NCBI GenBank assembly: GCA_019745325.1
Contig: JAIETK010000001.1
Coordinates: forward strand, 186,001-250,000
Source of the DNA: Nitrosomonas sp.
GTDB lineage: Bacteria > Pseudomonadota > Gammaproteobacteria > Burkholderiales > Nitrosomonadaceae
Reading direction: 5' to 3'
Length of the DNA stretch: 64,000 bases
A program made the position numbers and the translations under genes. Shown piece by piece: positions 63,323-64,000 of the stretch. The notes beneath the pieces are model-generated. The model was not told the origin of the DNA. It did no database searches and saw only the letters and a list, made by a program, of their open reading frames with translations. Every line of letters begins with the position of its first letter. Within the stretch, counting starts at the first letter, position 1.

Positions 63323-63679
63323 ATGCCGGATGAACAGTTGCCTGTGGATATTGCGGTAATGCGCCAGATGTTTCATGACAATGACACGTTGGTTTCAAAA
63401 TTTGCGCTTAAATTTATTGAAGTGGCCGATAGCACGTTGTCAGAGATGAAGTTGGCGCAGACCGCAAAAGATTTACCCGCTCTTGGACGTTTGGGGCATA
63501 AGCTCAAATCATCAGCTAGAACCATCGGCGCATCGAGTTTTGCAGAGCTCTGCGAAGCGCTCGAAAAAGCAGGTCTGGATAATAACTGGGATGAAGCAGA
63601 GTTGTTGTTGGCTAAAATTCCACCCTTATTAGACCGGATTATCCAGCAATTCAGGAATGAGTTTGGTGAATTTTCTTAA
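63323..63679 (+). CDS. Orphan HPt (histidine phosphotransfer) protein
   Basis: An HPt four-helix protein of 118 aa. The phospho-accepting His lies in LGRLGHKLKSSARTIGA (His59 from the chosen start). The start at 63323 follows AAGGAAAAGG at a good distance; a GTG at 63302 would add seven residues. It begins 27 bp after the oxidoreductase gene and so is probably co-transcribed with it. With the receiver at 59095 it could form part of a phosphorelay whose kinase is elsewhere. Confidence 0.85.
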   Translation: MPDEQLPVDIAVMRQMFHDNDTLVSKFALKFIEVADSTLSEMKLAQTAKDLPALGRLGHKLKSSARTIGASSFAELCEALEKAGLDNNWDEAELLLAKIPPLLDRIIQQFRNEFGEFS

Positions 63680-63838
63680 TAGAATTGAAAATAGCCACAA
63701 AATCAAGCCATACCAAAGTTTTTCCGGATCCAATTAATGCATTGCGCATAAATTGATTTATAATCCGCAATTCATTAAAAAATGAACACAATATAGTTAT
63801 TTTTTGCGAGCAGGTTGGAAAGAATAGGGAGATGATCA

Positions 63839-64000
63839 ATGCAAATAGGCATACCAGCAGAAATTCGCGGTGGTGAAACGCGCGTAGCGGCGACACCGGA
63901 GACCGTGAAAAAATTTACTGCCAAGGGTGTTCATAAGGTATCGGTACAGTCTGGTGCCGGCGCGGGTGCCAGCATACCGGATTCGGCATATCAGGAAGCG
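63839..64000 (+). CDS. pntA: NAD(P) transhydrogenase alpha subunit (N-terminal part, cut by window end)
   Basis: The first 54 codons of PntA. MQIGIPAEIRGGETRVAATP and the following VKKFTAKGVHKVSVQSGAG match the alanine dehydrogenase/PntA N-terminal domain. AGGGAG lies 7 bases upstream. The frame is open to the window edge. The enzyme couples proton flow to hydride transfer from NADH to NADP, which fits the adjacent oxidoreductase. Confidence 0.9.
   Translation, partial: MQIGIPAEIRGGETRVAATPETVKKFTAKGVHKVSVQSGAGAGASIPDSAYQEA

Overview
The window reads as chromosome of a betaproteobacterium, most plausibly an ammonia oxidiser of the Nitrosomonas type. That assignment is inferred from overall protein similarity, the housekeeping gene orders (lolB-ispE-tRNAGln-prs-rplY-pth-ychF, glyQ-glyS-gmhB-plsC, aat-bpt-pyrD-rnfB-nth), small c-type cytochromes, periplasmic copper oxidases and NnrS. 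No database search was possible, so the genus is not proven. Coding density is high. There are no rRNA genes, CRISPR arrays or recognisable transposase genes.

Layout. 1-5170: the 3' end of rapA, then two large uncharacterised reading frames in the same frame, the second ending in a PD-(D/E)XK-like nuclease motif. 5170-13710: a Fic protein and a long minus-strand housekeeping block (ychF, pth, rplY, prs, tRNA-Gln, ispE, lolB, minCDE). 13712-22566: a TPR lipoprotein, then plus-strand lnt-glyQ-glyS-gmhB-plsC-ygjP. 22800-26250: an accessory island with a nucleotidyltransferase pair, YefM-YoeB and a second Fic protein. 26379-30590: a membrane protein, a heat-shock-controlled hsp20, uup and two small cytochromes c. 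30588-34848: a minus-strand block from DUF1841 to aat. 34881-41021: an outer-membrane protein behind a perfect FNR-type box, then a two-gene multicopper oxidase operon and a NarL-type regulator. 41448-48859: suhB, scpAB-trpS-protease-yciO-PHP phosphatase and nnrS. 49045-51840: an island with two more toxin-antitoxin pairs. 51984-64000: sulfur assimilation (cysB, cysI, DUF934, cysH, cysD, cysN), a very large flavin/iron-sulfur oxidoreductase between an orphan receiver and an orphan HPt protein, and the start of pntA.

The most striking points are these. (1) Two adjacent cupredoxin proteins have complementary, mutually exclusive halves of the multicopper-oxidase trinuclear site, which suggests a hetero-oligomeric split oxidase. 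(2) A family of non-coding elements of about 150 bp with TTAA-ended inverted repeats sits at gene 3' ends and supplies stop codons, and in one case the last residues, of neighbouring genes. (3) A 1181-residue fusion resembles NfnB plus NfnA and lies beside a sulfite reductase that has no visible flavoprotein partner and beside transhydrogenase. (4) GmhB has lost its catalytic acid/base aspartate. (5) hsp20 has both a textbook sigma-32 promoter and a ROSE-like RNA thermometer over its ribosome site.
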